From positions 62,001 through 126,000 of the forward strand of contig NZ_CP010271.1 of NCBI RefSeq assembly GCF_001456355.1: a stretch of 64,000 bases of DNA, written 5' to 3'. Positions within the stretch are counted from its first letter, which is position 1; each line of letters opens with the position of its first letter. The notes beneath the pieces were generated by a model that did not search any database, had not been told where the DNA came from, and worked only from the letters and a program-made list of their open reading frames with translations. This DNA comes from Mycobacteroides saopaulense (GTDB lineage: Bacteria; Actinomycetota; Actinomycetes; Mycobacteriales; Mycobacteriaceae). Both the position numbers and the translations under genes were made by a program. Below are positions 54,983 to 63,047 of the stretch, one piece after another.

Positions 54983-56146
54983 ATGATCCAGGTGTGCTCC
55001 CGCTGCGGTACTCAGTGGAACGTGCGTGAGCAGCGTCGATACTGGTGCCCGCGGTGCCGTGGCACTCTGCTGGAGCCGGGTATGACGGCCCCGCCGCGTC
55101 CGACCGCACCGATGCCGCGACCACCTGCCGGGGCACCGCCGTCAGGGGGCAAGTACTGGGTTCCGCCCACTCAACAGGGTTCTGTGGCAACGCCCGGAGG
55201 GCGTCCTGCCGCCCGTCCCACACGGCTTCCCGCGGGATACCGATGGATTGCCGTGCGTCCGGGATCGCCCCCGACGCCGACCCGCCGAAAGCGTCCGCTG
55301 GGGCCGACACCGCACTACGGGTACATCCCGCGCTGGGGTCTGGTCGACCACATCGAGCCGGCGGGATCCTCGCGCCAAGGAATAGCCGGGGGATCTGTCC
55401 CCAGCCGGGTGCTCGAAAGGCTCCTGCTGGCCACAATCATCACCCTGGCAATCGTTTCGTGTGCCCATTTTCTTCGATATGCGTTGATGGTGTACAACCG
55501 CGGAGCGCTGATCCCGAGATTTGTCGCCAGCACGTCGAACGGGCTAGTGCTCGTCAGCGTGGCGCTCGCCTTCGCGGTGCTGGTGGCCACCGCATGGTTC
55601 CTCACCGACTGGATGATCGCGCGACGCGCTGAAACATACCGTGACCTGGGATTCGACGACCCTCGCGGGCGGTGGGAGATCCGTGTGGGTTGCCTGCTCC
55701 CGATCATCAACATCGTGGGCATCCCGCTGCTGCTCCTGGAGCTCGCCAAGATCGAGAACCGCTGGTATCGGCAGTACCGAAACATCCTGTGGTGGTCGAT
55801 CCTCTGGGGCGTGACGTGGTTGTTGGTCCTGGTGACCTGGGTGGTGCGCGATTCGGCGACGGTCCAGGGCATCGCCGACAACGCGCTGTTCACCGCCATC
55901 GACTACGCGATTGCGGCGGTCGCGGCCTGGTCGCTCCGAAGGGTCTACGACGGCTTCACCGCGCCCGAAGGACACCACCGGTCCGTGCGCTGGCTGGCGG
56001 TGGAATCCCCGCAGGGACCGGTACCGATCGAGGCAGATCGCCCGGATGTGCCGGCGACACGCGACGACAATTCTGGCGCTGCGGTTGAACCAGTGGGCCA
56101 GGAACCGGCAGCATTGGAGCGTGACCGAGTCGTCGGAGCCTGGTGA
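54983..56146 (+). CDS. DUF4328 membrane protein with zinc ribbon (Rv3843c-like)
   Basis: 387 residues. An N-terminal four-Cys ribbon (VCSRCGTQWN, WCPRCRGTLL) is followed by a Pro-rich linker (~residues 35-115) and a membrane part with about five helices, including GVTWLLVLVTWVVRD. The segment LGFDDPRGRWEIRVGCLLPI is the family signature region. Gene order next to glpQ1 matches Rv3843c. Function unknown; the ribbon may bind protein or nucleic acid in the cytosol. The glpQ1 gene starts within its end. Confidence 0.83.
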   Translation: MIQVCSRCGTQWNVREQRRYWCPRCRGTLLEPGMTAPPRPTAPMPRPPAGAPPSGGKYWVPPTQQGSVATPGGRPAARPTRLPAGYRWIAVRPGSPPTPTRRKRPLGPTPHYGYIPRWGLVDHIEPAGSSRQGIAGGSVPSRVLERLLLATIITLAIVSCAHFLRYALMVYNRGALIPRFVASTSNGLVLVSVALAFAVLVATAWFLTDWMIARRAETYRDLGFDDPRGRWEIRVGCLLPIINIVGIPLLLLELAKIENRWYRQYRNILWWSILWGVTWLLVLVTWVVRDSATVQGIADNALFTAIDYAIAAVAAWSLRRVYDGFTAPEGHHRSVRWLAVESPQGPVPIEADRPDVPATRDDNSGAAVEPVGQEPAALERDRVVGAW

Positions 56147-56987
56147 TGACGCCCCTCAGCCCGCCCAAGGAGTCGACGATATAGACGGCAGAGGCGAGCG
56201 CCATCCGTTCGTCGTCGCGCATCGGGGTGCGTCGGCGGACCGGCCCGAGCACACCCTGGCGGCCTACGAGCTCGCTCTCGAGGAGGGGGCTGACGGGGTG
56301 GAGTGCGATGTCCGCCTGACCAGAGACGGACAACTGGTCTGCGTGCACGACCGCAGGGTGGATCGCACCTCGAACGGGACCGGGTTGGTCAGCGAACTGA
56401 CTTTGAGCCAGCTGCGGGCGCTGGATTTCGGCGGATGGCATCCCGGTGGCGCGGAGGCCGGCTCGGGAACCGGGCTACTGACACTGGAGGAACTGGTCTC
56501 GCTCGTCCTGGACTGGAATCGCCCGGTGAAACTGTTCATCGAAACCAAGCACCCGGTCCGCTACGGATCCCTGGTGGAGAACAAGGTGCTCGCACTGCTG
56601 CACCGATTCGGAATCGCGGCACCTGCCTCGGCCGATATGTCGCGTGCGGTTGTCATGTCGTTCTCGGCCGCCGCGGTGTGGCGCATCCGCCGGGCGGCTC
56701 CCATGCTGCCGACCGTCCTGTTGGGAGAAACGTCCCGATACCTCGGGGGCAGCGCGGCGACTACCGTGGGCGCCACGGCGGTGGGGCCCTCCATCGCGAC
56801 CCTTCGCGAGCACCCGGAATTGGTCGACAGGGCGGCTGCGCAGGGGCGGGCGACCTACTGCTGGACCGTGGACCATTACGAGGATGTCGAGTTCTGCCGG
56901 AGTATCGGCGTCGCGTGGATCGCCACGAACCATCCCGGACGAACCAAGTCCTGGTTACAGCGGGGCCTGACCGGCACCACCTTGTGA
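56121..56987 (+). CDS. glpQ1: glycerophosphodiester phosphodiesterase
   Basis: 288 residues from GTG 56121, 26 bases inside the DUF4328 gene; the exact start is uncertain because the ribosome site is weak. GDPD fold with catalytic VVAHRGASADRPEHTL, EGADGVECDVRLTRDG, CVHDRRVDRT and FIETKH. Releases glycerol-3-phosphate from glycerophosphodiesters. Without a signal peptide, so cytosolic. Equivalent to Rv3842c, next to the same neighbour. Confidence 0.9.
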   Translation: MTESSEPGDDAPQPAQGVDDIDGRGERHPFVVAHRGASADRPEHTLAAYELALEEGADGVECDVRLTRDGQLVCVHDRRVDRTSNGTGLVSELTLSQLRALDFGGWHPGGAEAGSGTGLLTLEELVSLVLDWNRPVKLFIETKHPVRYGSLVENKVLALLHRFGIAAPASADMSRAVVMSFSAAAVWRIRRAAPMLPTVLLGETSRYLGGSAATTVGATAVGPSIATLREHPELVDRAAAQGRATYCWTVDHYEDVEFCRSIGVAWIATNHPGRTKSWLQRGLTGTTL

Positions 56988-57045
56988 ACGATTCGTCGGT
57001 GTAATGACAAAGCGCTAGCACCACAACGGCTTTCGTCGCGGTGGT

Positions 57046-57945
57046 TCAGTGCAGATAGCTGATCGGCAGTGTCGCGGTGAGGAATCTGCGGGCATCGAAT
57101 TCGTCGACGTAGGGAGCCAGGGCGTCGTTCGACTGCAAACCGTAGCGGTCCGCCAGTTCCCGACCCGTGGTGGTCTGCGCCAGCCAACCGTGACCCGATA
57201 GCCACTCGCTGGATCTTGTTCGCTCGGCGTAACCGCGCGTGAGTTCTGTGGCATTGAACGCCTCGGCGGCCAGTGCGTCCCGAACGTCCGCCCAGGATTG
57301 GCCCGAGGGTGAGATCCCGTCGGTGTCCGTGGCGATCGTGCTGCCCAGTGCCGACATTTCGATGATCCGCTCGAACAGGGCGTCATGGCTCGGTCCGGGC
57401 AGATGGGAGATGAGTGCCTCGGCCAGCCACGCGGTCGGCAGGTCGGGGTCGAAGCCGGCCGCCGTCAGATCGGACTGCCAGGGCCCGCTGAGGAACGTGC
57501 CGACCTGTCGGCGGGTGGTGCGCGGTATCGCACCGGCGGTCTTCAGGACCGTGCTCTTGAATTCGAGCAGCTCCGGGTAGTCGATCTCGAAGACGGTGGT
57601 GCCCTCCGGCCAGTCCAGCCGGTAGGCGCGTGTGTCCAGTCCGCCGGCCAAGAGCACCACCTGGGTGGCGCCGGATTGGGCCGCCGCGAGCAGGGAGTCG
57701 TCATAGTGCCGTGTCATCACGGCCCGGCACCGGGCGATGAAGATGGCGCGCTGGGCCGCGGTGTCGGTCGGAGGATCTGCGCGGTGCATGTCCAGCAGTG
57801 CGAGTGCATAGGGGTCCTCGGAGGCGAGCACCAAGCGCTCGGCGAAGACGTCGATGAACAGCGGCTCGGTGCGTTCGGACTCGACGGCACGCGACGCGGT
57901 CAGTGTCAGTTGGATTTGCCTACCGCGGAACAACCTTTTGCACAC
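57046..57945 (-). CDS. SAM-dependent methyltransferase (leucine carboxyl methyltransferase family)
   Basis: 299 residues of the PF04072 family that is expanded in mycobacteria. Motifs: TASRAVESERTEPLF, VVLLAGGLDTRAYRL (SAM loop), FEIDYPELLEFK and a late AEALISHLPG. Substrate unknown. GTG 57945 is provisional, since no clear ribosome site precedes it; the family usually has a start a few residues before TASRAVESER. Lies downstream of bfrB, separated by a strong terminator. Confidence 0.85.
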   Translation of the reverse strand: MCKRLFRGRQIQLTLTASRAVESERTEPLFIDVFAERLVLASEDPYALALLDMHRADPPTDTAAQRAIFIARCRAVMTRHYDDSLLAAAQSGATQVVLLAGGLDTRAYRLDWPEGTTVFEIDYPELLEFKSTVLKTAGAIPRTTRRQVGTFLSGPWQSDLTAAGFDPDLPTAWLAEALISHLPGPSHDALFERIIEMSALGSTIATDTDGISPSGQSWADVRDALAAEAFNATELTRGYAERTRSSEWLSGHGWLAQTTTGRELADRYGLQSNDALAPYVDEFDARRFLTATLPISYLH

Positions 57946-58040
57946 CCTTTCGCTGCGCCGTCACCGAGCGATGTTCTCAGGATCCGAGGAAAGATTATCG
58001 GAAAGCAACACGGCAAACGTGTGTGTTCACCGCCGGAAAT

Positions 58041-58089
58041 ACGAGACGTCCCCCACCCCGGCGATGTGCCGAGATGGGGGACGTCTCGT
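58041..58089. terminator. bfrB terminator
   Basis: The arms 58041-58055 (ACGAGACGTCCCCCA) and 58075-58089 pair perfectly over 15 bases around 19. Located nine bases beyond the bfrB stop in its direction of transcription, before the methyltransferase gene. Confidence 0.75.
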
Positions 58090-58097
58090 CGCAGCGT

Positions 58098-58643
58098 TTA
58101 GAGTGAGCCGCCGGCGGCTGGTGGTGCGGTGGGGTCGCTGGATACGACGGAGATTTCCCGTGCCACGAACTCTTCGAGGTCGAAGTAGTTGTCACCGGCG
58201 CGCTCCGCGACGGTGAGCAGCGTGTCCATGAGGGCGACCTCTTCGACCTGTTCCTTGAGGAACCACTGCATGAACTGCTCGCCGATGTAGTCGCCCTCGT
58301 CGCGGGCGGTACGCGCCAGCTCGGTGACCTGGTCGGTGACCGTCTGTTCCTGGGCCAGTGCCAGCGCCAGTGGCTCGCGGGGCGACGTGAACCCGTTGGT
58401 CACTGCGCCGACCGGAGGGATCTCGACGGATACGCGTCGGTCAATCAGGTACCGGACGATCATCATGGCGTGATTGCGTTCCTCGACCGCCTGCTTGTAG
58501 AAATGCGAGGCGAGTTGAGGAAGGTCGGCGTCATCGAAATACGCGGCAATTGCGATGTATTGCTGCGACGCGGTGAACTCGTGGCCGATCTGGTCATGGA
58601 GAAGCGCATTGAATTTCGTTTTGGGAGTGTCGGTCGCGGTCAT
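58098..58643 (-). CDS. bfrB: ferritin BfrB
   Basis: 181 residues, the same as M. tuberculosis BfrB (Rv3841). Four-helix ferritin with ferroxidase residues in HEFTASQQYIAIAAYF, QAVEERNHAMMI and EGDYIGEQFMQWFLKEQVEE. Stores iron as ferric mineral. ATG 58643 chosen by family start (MTATDTPKTKF). Two iron-box-like sites lie 33-71 bases upstream, as in the IdeR-activated M. tuberculosis gene. A second ferritin gene precedes it on the same strand. Confidence 0.94.
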   Translation of the reverse strand: MTATDTPKTKFNALLHDQIGHEFTASQQYIAIAAYFDDADLPQLASHFYKQAVEERNHAMMIVRYLIDRRVSVEIPPVGAVTNGFTSPREPLALALAQEQTVTDQVTELARTARDEGDYIGEQFMQWFLKEQVEEVALMDTLLTVAERAGDNYFDLEEFVAREISVVSSDPTAPPAAGGSL

Positions 58644-58675
58644 GAATTTGACAATAGGCCAGGTCAGAGGCCCTG

Positions 58676-58694
58676 TCACCCAAGGCGAACCTTA
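58676..58694. promoter_or_regulatory. weak IdeR box, proximal
   Basis: Centred on AGGCGAACCTTA, this 19-base site matches the consensus TTAGGTTAGGCTAACCTAA at 12 positions. It abuts the stronger box at 58696, giving a 20-base spacing of centres. Confidence 0.4.
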
Positions 58695-58695
58695 A

Positions 58696-58714
58696 TGAGG
58701 TTATCGTCACCTAA
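58696..58714. promoter_or_regulatory. IdeR iron box upstream of bfrB
   Basis: TGAGGTTATCGTCACCTAA, read leftward as TTAGGTGACGATAACCTCA, matches the 19-base IdeR consensus at 15 positions. Distance from the bfrB start (53 bases) fits iron-dependent activation by IdeR. Confidence 0.65.
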
Positions 58715-58816
58715 GTAATTGGCGGATGTTGCGCAAGCTAATTGGCAGAGTCTTATCGTAGGCAAAGTTAATTTCTACCCGTGCGCGCAATGGGAAATCG
58801 TCGTGCACAAAATTGG

Positions 58817-59374
58817 CTAAAGAGCCCCACCGGCAGCCGGGGGCGCCGTCGCATCCGGGCTGACGGGGCGGGCGAGCTCGCGCGCCACGAAGTTCTCCAG
58901 GTCGAACAGATCGTGATCGGCGCGGTCGGCGACGGTGAGCAGCGTGTCCATGAGGGCGACCTCTTCGACCTGTTCCTTGAGGAACCACTGCATGAACTGC
59001 TCGCCGTAGTAGTCGCCCGACGACCGTGCCGCGCGTGCGAGCTCGGTGACCTGATCGGTGACCCGCTTCTCCTGTTCGAGTGCGAGGGCAATGGGTGCGC
59101 GCGCATCGCTGAACTCGTTGATGACGGCCTCGACACCCGGGATGCTGACCGCGACGTTCTTGTCGATGAGATACCGGATGATCATCATCGCGTGATTGCG
59201 CTCCTCGACCGCCTGCGCGTAGAAGCGTTTGGCGAGTTGCGGCAGATCCGCGTCGTCGTAGTAGACCGCGATCGCGATGTACTGCTGGGACGCGGTGAAC
59301 TCATTTCGGATCTGATCGCGCAAGAGCTCTAGGAACGGTGAGGATGCGCGTGCGTGGAGATCGGTGGTAGCCAC
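58817..59374 (-). CDS. second ferritin (BfrB paralogue)
   Basis: 185 residues, closely similar to the BfrB next to it: RNEFTASQQYIAIAVYYDDA, QAVEERNHAMMIIRYLI, GDYYGEQFMQWFLKEQVEEV. The ferroxidase residues are present, so it should be active. The two genes look like a tandem duplication. It starts 18 bases after the LCP gene stop, so it may be transcribed with it, and has no iron box of its own, unlike bfrB. Confidence 0.92.
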   Translation of the reverse strand: MATTDLHARASSPFLELLRDQIRNEFTASQQYIAIAVYYDDADLPQLAKRFYAQAVEERNHAMMIIRYLIDKNVAVSIPGVEAVINEFSDARAPIALALEQEKRVTDQVTELARAARSSGDYYGEQFMQWFLKEQVEEVALMDTLLTVADRADHDLFDLENFVARELARPVSPDATAPPAAGGAL

Positions 59375-59392
59375 ACCGAAAAGCCTAGTGTG

Positions 59393-60631
59393 TCAAGGGG
59401 TCGGTGTGGCCGAGTCCGGCAAGAGGTCTGCAGGAACCTGCTGGCCGGTGCGTAAGGCGTCGAAAAGGCGCGCCGAGGCGTCCTCGTCCCAAGTGACGAC
59501 GTCGCCCGCCCAATTCGACGAGAACGAACCGATGGGCATCGTCAGATTCTGTACGGAACCCGATAGGGCCCAGCCTAATTGGGCCAGGTTCCAGCTGTGG
59601 TCGCTCTGGGCGATGGTGATGGCGTCTGCGGTCGACGTGGAGAGCGGATACCACCGGAACGGGTTGGCCCATACCGCAGGACTGGTTACCCGATGGAACA
59701 GTGCGGCCATGAATGCCCGCTGATGTGTCATGCGGTCTAGATCGGCACGCGGCGTAGCGCGACTGCGCACGTATCCAAGTGCGCTGGGCCCGTTGAGTGT
59801 TTGACACTCGGGTGGAAGATTGATCCCCGCCAGCGGATCGTCGATGGGCTCGTCCAGACAGACCGAGACGCCGCCGACGGCGTCGACCACCGAGGCGAAT
59901 CCGCCGAATCCGATTTCCGCATAGTGGTCGATCCGCAGTCCGGTCGCCTGTTCGACGGTTTGGGTGAGTAGTGCCGGTCCCCCCAGTGTGAAAGCGGCAT
60001 TGATCTTGTCGTGGCCGTATCCGGGAATGGGAACGTATGAGTCGCGGGGCAGCGACAGCATGGTGGCAGTTCCGCCGTCGTAGAACGCGGGGATGTGTAC
60101 CAGCAGGATGGTGTCAGTGCGGCCGTCGCCGGTGTCTCCGCCGGTGTCTCCGCCGGTGGCGAGTTCGGCTTCCTGTTCCGGGCTGAGTGCCTGACGGCTA
60201 TCAGAACCGACCAGGAGCCAGTTCGTTCCGCTTCCGGGTGATGGACGCTCCGGATACTCGGTGAGCGCGTCCACGCGGTGCAACCGCCCATCGATCCACA
60301 GCGCCGTGCCGACGATGGTGCAGAAGCCGAGGAGGACAAGGGTCGTCGCTAGAAGGAAGGCGCGTCGTATCCATGTGCCCCAGCGTCTCTTCCGTGGGGG
60401 ACGCGATGGCGGAGGGGGCGGCGGTTTAGGCGGAGCCGCAGACCGGCGCGGTCGCGCATTGCGTGAGGAGGGCCGGGGTGGCTTCTGCTGGCGAGGTGGG
60501 GGCGGGGGACTCTGCCGGCGCGGCGGATTGCCGAGTGGCGGAGGGGGCGGTTGTGAATGCCGACGGATGACCTGGTTCTCCTCCCGTCGGTCGGGGCGCC
60601 GACCACGGAAGGGGATGGTGGGCTCGGTCAT
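59393..60631 (-). CDS. LytR-CpsA-Psr (LCP) family cell-wall ligase
   Basis: 412 residues from ATG 60631. A cytosolic Pro-rich N-terminus (~110 residues, many PPPPP runs), one membrane helix (RAFLLATTLVLLGFCTIVGT), then the LCP domain outside: WLLVGSDSRQALSPEQE, RTDTILLVHI, MLSLPRDSYVPIPGYGHDKI, YAEIGFGGF and RSRATPRADLDRM. LCP enzymes attach arabinogalactan or other polymers to peptidoglycan. A 12-base repeat coding GGDTGGDTG lies between strands. Twenty-three bases after the CPBP protease gene. Rv3840 of the same family lies at the matching place. Confidence 0.9.
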   Translation of the reverse strand: MTEPTIPFRGRRPDRREENQVIRRHSQPPPPPLGNPPRRQSPPPPPRQQKPPRPSSRNARPRRSAAPPKPPPPPPSRPPRKRRWGTWIRRAFLLATTLVLLGFCTIVGTALWIDGRLHRVDALTEYPERPSPGSGTNWLLVGSDSRQALSPEQEAELATGGDTGGDTGDGRTDTILLVHIPAFYDGGTATMLSLPRDSYVPIPGYGHDKINAAFTLGGPALLTQTVEQATGLRIDHYAEIGFGGFASVVDAVGGVSVCLDEPIDDPLAGINLPPECQTLNGPSALGYVRSRATPRADLDRMTHQRAFMAALFHRVTSPAVWANPFRWYPLSTSTADAITIAQSDHSWNLAQLGWALSGSVQNLTMPIGSFSSNWAGDVVTWDEDASARLFDALRTGQQVPADLLPDSATPTP

Positions 60632-60654
60632 CGCGGGTGTCCCATGAGACGAGG

Positions 60655-61416
60655 CTAATGGAGCCACCCAAGGTGATCCCGGAGCAACGCGAACCCGACG
60701 AAGGCCACGGTGTCGATCACGCCATGGGCCACTACCAGCGGCCATAGCCGACCGGTGCGGTGCCAGACGTACCCGAAGAGCAGCCCCATCGCCAGGTTCC
60801 CCATACCTGCGGAGACGCCCTGATACAGGTGGTAGCAACCGCGCAACAATGCCGAGGACGCGATGGCGGTGGCCGTTCCGTAGCCCAGCTGGCGCAGTCG
60901 GGTCTGCAGGTAAGCGACGACGACCACCTCTTCGGCCCAGCCGTTCGCGAAGGCGGACAGCACCAGCACCGGTATTCGCCACCAGGTGTCGTCGAGGGAC
61001 GCGGGTATGACTTGAACACTCAGGCCCATCCAGCGCGCACCCACGTACAGTGCCAGACCCGGAAGCCCGACGAGTGCCGCCAAGCCGAGCGCCCCCAGGC
61101 CGTCGGCGCGCCAACGCCAGCGTCCGAGCCCGAGAGGGGCGAGGTTGAATCCGCTGCGCCACAACAGGTACAGCGCGAGCGCGCCCCAGGCGACCAGCCG
61201 TGTGATCGATACCAGGTTCAACCCCAGGTCGATCAGGCTGAGCTCGGCTCGGCGGGGATTCAGCGCGACGGTCTGGCTGGACAGGCCCGTCAGGGCGGCC
61301 GATGTGAACTGCAGGACGGCGCTGACAGCGCTCATCCCGAAGCTGATGGCGAGCACGATCCCCATCTCGATGCGGATCGTGCGCGCGGACATCTCCGATT
61401 CGACCACGGCGCTCAT
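60655..61416 (-). CDS. CPBP-family intramembrane metalloprotease
   Basis: 253 residues, about seven membrane helices. The abortive-infection/CAAX-protease motifs are visible: NGWAEEVVVVAYLQTRL (EExxxxxxxxR), ALLRGCYHLYQG (His) and VVAHGVIDTVAF (His). May cleave membrane or prenylated proteins, or act in envelope defence. ATG 61416 is 22 bases from the divergent hydrolase start. Followed closely by the LCP gene. Confidence 0.87.
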   Translation of the reverse strand: MSAVVESEMSARTIRIEMGIVLAISFGMSAVSAVLQFTSAALTGLSSQTVALNPRRAELSLIDLGLNLVSITRLVAWGALALYLLWRSGFNLAPLGLGRWRWRADGLGALGLAALVGLPGLALYVGARWMGLSVQVIPASLDDTWWRIPVLVLSAFANGWAEEVVVVAYLQTRLRQLGYGTATAIASSALLRGCYHLYQGVSAGMGNLAMGLLFGYVWHRTGRLWPLVVAHGVIDTVAFVGFALLRDHLGWLH

Positions 61417-61438
61417 TGTGGCTGGTATTGGTGGAAGA

Positions 61439-62128
61439 GTGTCCGATGTGGTCAGCGCTTTGCGCTATGTGGCATCACCCGACGGGGTGCGGCTGAGCCT
61501 GACGGTGTCCGGAGAAGGGCCGCCGCTGGTCATGGTGCACGGTGCGATGGACTCCGGGGCCAGCTGGTCGGATGTCGCCACCGAGCTGCGGCGAGACTTC
61601 ACCTGCTTTCTCGTCGACAGACGTGGTCACGGCGCCAGCACCGATGCGACGGAACACAGTCTGGCGCGCGAGGCGGACGACCTCATCGCGGTGGCCGCCG
61701 AGGCGGGACCGCATGCGGTGGTACTCGGTCATTCGTTCGGTGCGGTTGTCGTGCTGGAGGCATTGCGGCGCGGACTGGATGTGGCGGCCGTGGTGTTGTA
61801 CGAGCCTCCGTTACCGGTGTCGGACGCCGTCGCAGCGGCGAATCGGGAAGGGAGCCGGGTGGTCCGCGCACGATCGGCGACTGTGTCGCGGGAGTTCGAG
61901 GCGTTGGATCGCTGCGCGGGACTTCTCGACGAGTACGTTCGGTCCGTCACCCCGATGCTGCTACTCGAGGGCACCAACTCGCCGCTGCAGTTCCGCGAGC
62001 CGGTGGGATACCTGGCCCGGCGGATAGCCGGCGTTCGGGTCAAAGAGCTTGAGGGGCAGGATCATTTCGCGCATCGCGATGCGCCGACGATGTTCGCCCG
62101 GGTGCTGCGCGAGCTATTGCTGGGTTAG
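61439..62128 (+). CDS. alpha/beta-fold hydrolase
   Basis: 229 residues from GTG 61439 (GTG 61448 is possible and better spaced from GGAAGAG). Oxyanion HGAMDSGASW, nucleophile elbow LGHSFGAVVV, late catalytic His in LEGQDHFAHRDAP. Resembles small mycobacterial esterases. Only 22 bases separate it from the divergent CPBP gene, so the promoters must overlap. Its stop overlaps that of the DUF2470 gene. Confidence 0.87.
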   Translation: MSDVVSALRYVASPDGVRLSLTVSGEGPPLVMVHGAMDSGASWSDVATELRRDFTCFLVDRRGHGASTDATEHSLAREADDLIAVAAEAGPHAVVLGHSFGAVVVLEALRRGLDVAAVVLYEPPLPVSDAVAAANREGSRVVRARSATVSREFEALDRCAGLLDEYVRSVTPMLLLEGTNSPLQFREPVGYLARRIAGVRVKELEGQDHFAHRDAPTMFARVLRELLLG

Positions 62129-62910
62129 ATCTTGCGGGCGCGCAGTCCATTGAGGAACGGGCAGCCTGCCAGGATGCGTAGCGCCTGGCTCAGGCCCGCG
62201 GTGTCGTTGACGGGCGCGTTGAACGGCAGCCGAACGTCGTGGTCGCCCTCGGTGCCTTCCACCCGCAGCTGGATGCCGTAGCGGTCGATGCCCAGCAGGC
62301 GCACGTCGCCGTGTTGCAGATTCAGCGGAAGACGCCGGGCCAGTCGTTCGACGAGATCGCGGTGATCCTGGTCGATGTGTGACAGCCATCCGGCTTCGAG
62401 TGCGCAGAAGGGGTCTGGTTGCGCGCCGAGCAGAGCCGAGACGTCCACCGATTCGGCTCCGGTGGAGTCGGCGACGACGACGGACTCGACCGTCAGGCAC
62501 AGCAGTATCGAGCCCGGTTCGGTACGCAGACGCATATCGGTGCGGATGTCCAACAGTGCCGGATCGGGTATGCGGCTGGCGATGACGTCGACGATGCCGC
62601 GCGCCTCCCGGTCGGAGGCGGCCACCACGTTGCCGCGCACCCAGACCAGGGATCTGACCGGTTCGCGCAGCGGAAGCGGTGCCTGATCGGTGAGTTCGAG
62701 GAGGGCCGGCATGCCGGGTGATCCGGCCGCCACCACTGTTGCCGCGATGGCGCTGTGCGCGGGGACCGCTACCGCGAAGGTGCCGTCGTCGAACAGGTGA
62801 TGCAGCGAGGTTCCGACGACGTCGGCTCCGGCGATCGCGAGGGTCGAACTCGCGGCCCGTGCGCAGGCCGAACGGACTCGCTCGGCGGTGGTGGGCGGTG
62901 CTGCGGTCAT
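62125..62910 (-). CDS. DUF2470 protein, Rv3839-like
   Basis: 261 residues from ATG 62910 (GAAGAGGA upstream). N-terminal pyridoxamine-oxidase-like split barrel (FAVAVPAHSAIAATVVAAGS) and a C-terminal DUF2470 domain (HIDQDHRDLVERLARRLP, LLGIDRYGIQLRVEG). Such proteins bind heme in related families. Position matches Rv3839, which is known to be IdeR-controlled. A good iron box is 32 bases upstream, so iron probably represses this gene. It may degrade or handle heme for iron. Confidence 0.82.
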   Translation of the reverse strand: MTAAPPTTAERVRSACARAASSTLAIAGADVVGTSLHHLFDDGTFAVAVPAHSAIAATVVAAGSPGMPALLELTDQAPLPLREPVRSLVWVRGNVVAASDREARGIVDVIASRIPDPALLDIRTDMRLRTEPGSILLCLTVESVVVADSTGAESVDVSALLGAQPDPFCALEAGWLSHIDQDHRDLVERLARRLPLNLQHGDVRLLGIDRYGIQLRVEGTEGDHDVRLPFNAPVNDTAGLSQALRILAGCPFLNGLRARKI

Positions 62911-62941
62911 GGCGGTCCTCTTCCTGACGAACTCAATGAAC

Positions 62942-62960
62942 TGAGGTAAGCCTAAGTTAA
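62942..62960. promoter_or_regulatory. IdeR iron box of the DUF2470 gene
   Basis: TGAGGTAAGCCTAAGTTAA, read leftward as TTAACTTAGGCTTACCTCA, matches the IdeR consensus at 15 of 19 positions. Located 32 bases before the ATG, suitable for repression. Confidence 0.68.
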
Positions 62961-63047
62961 CAACGGGAGGCGGAGAGTGCAAGGGACACGTGTGCTGTCG
63001 CCTGTGTCGTGGGTTCGCCTGGCGATCGAACGCCTAAGGTTTGAAGT

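Noticed and set aside
60130..60165. 12-base tandem repeat in the LCP gene (GCCGGTGTCTCC units) as possible phase-variation site
   Set aside because: Unit length is a multiple of three, so copy changes keep the frame; only two to three copies.
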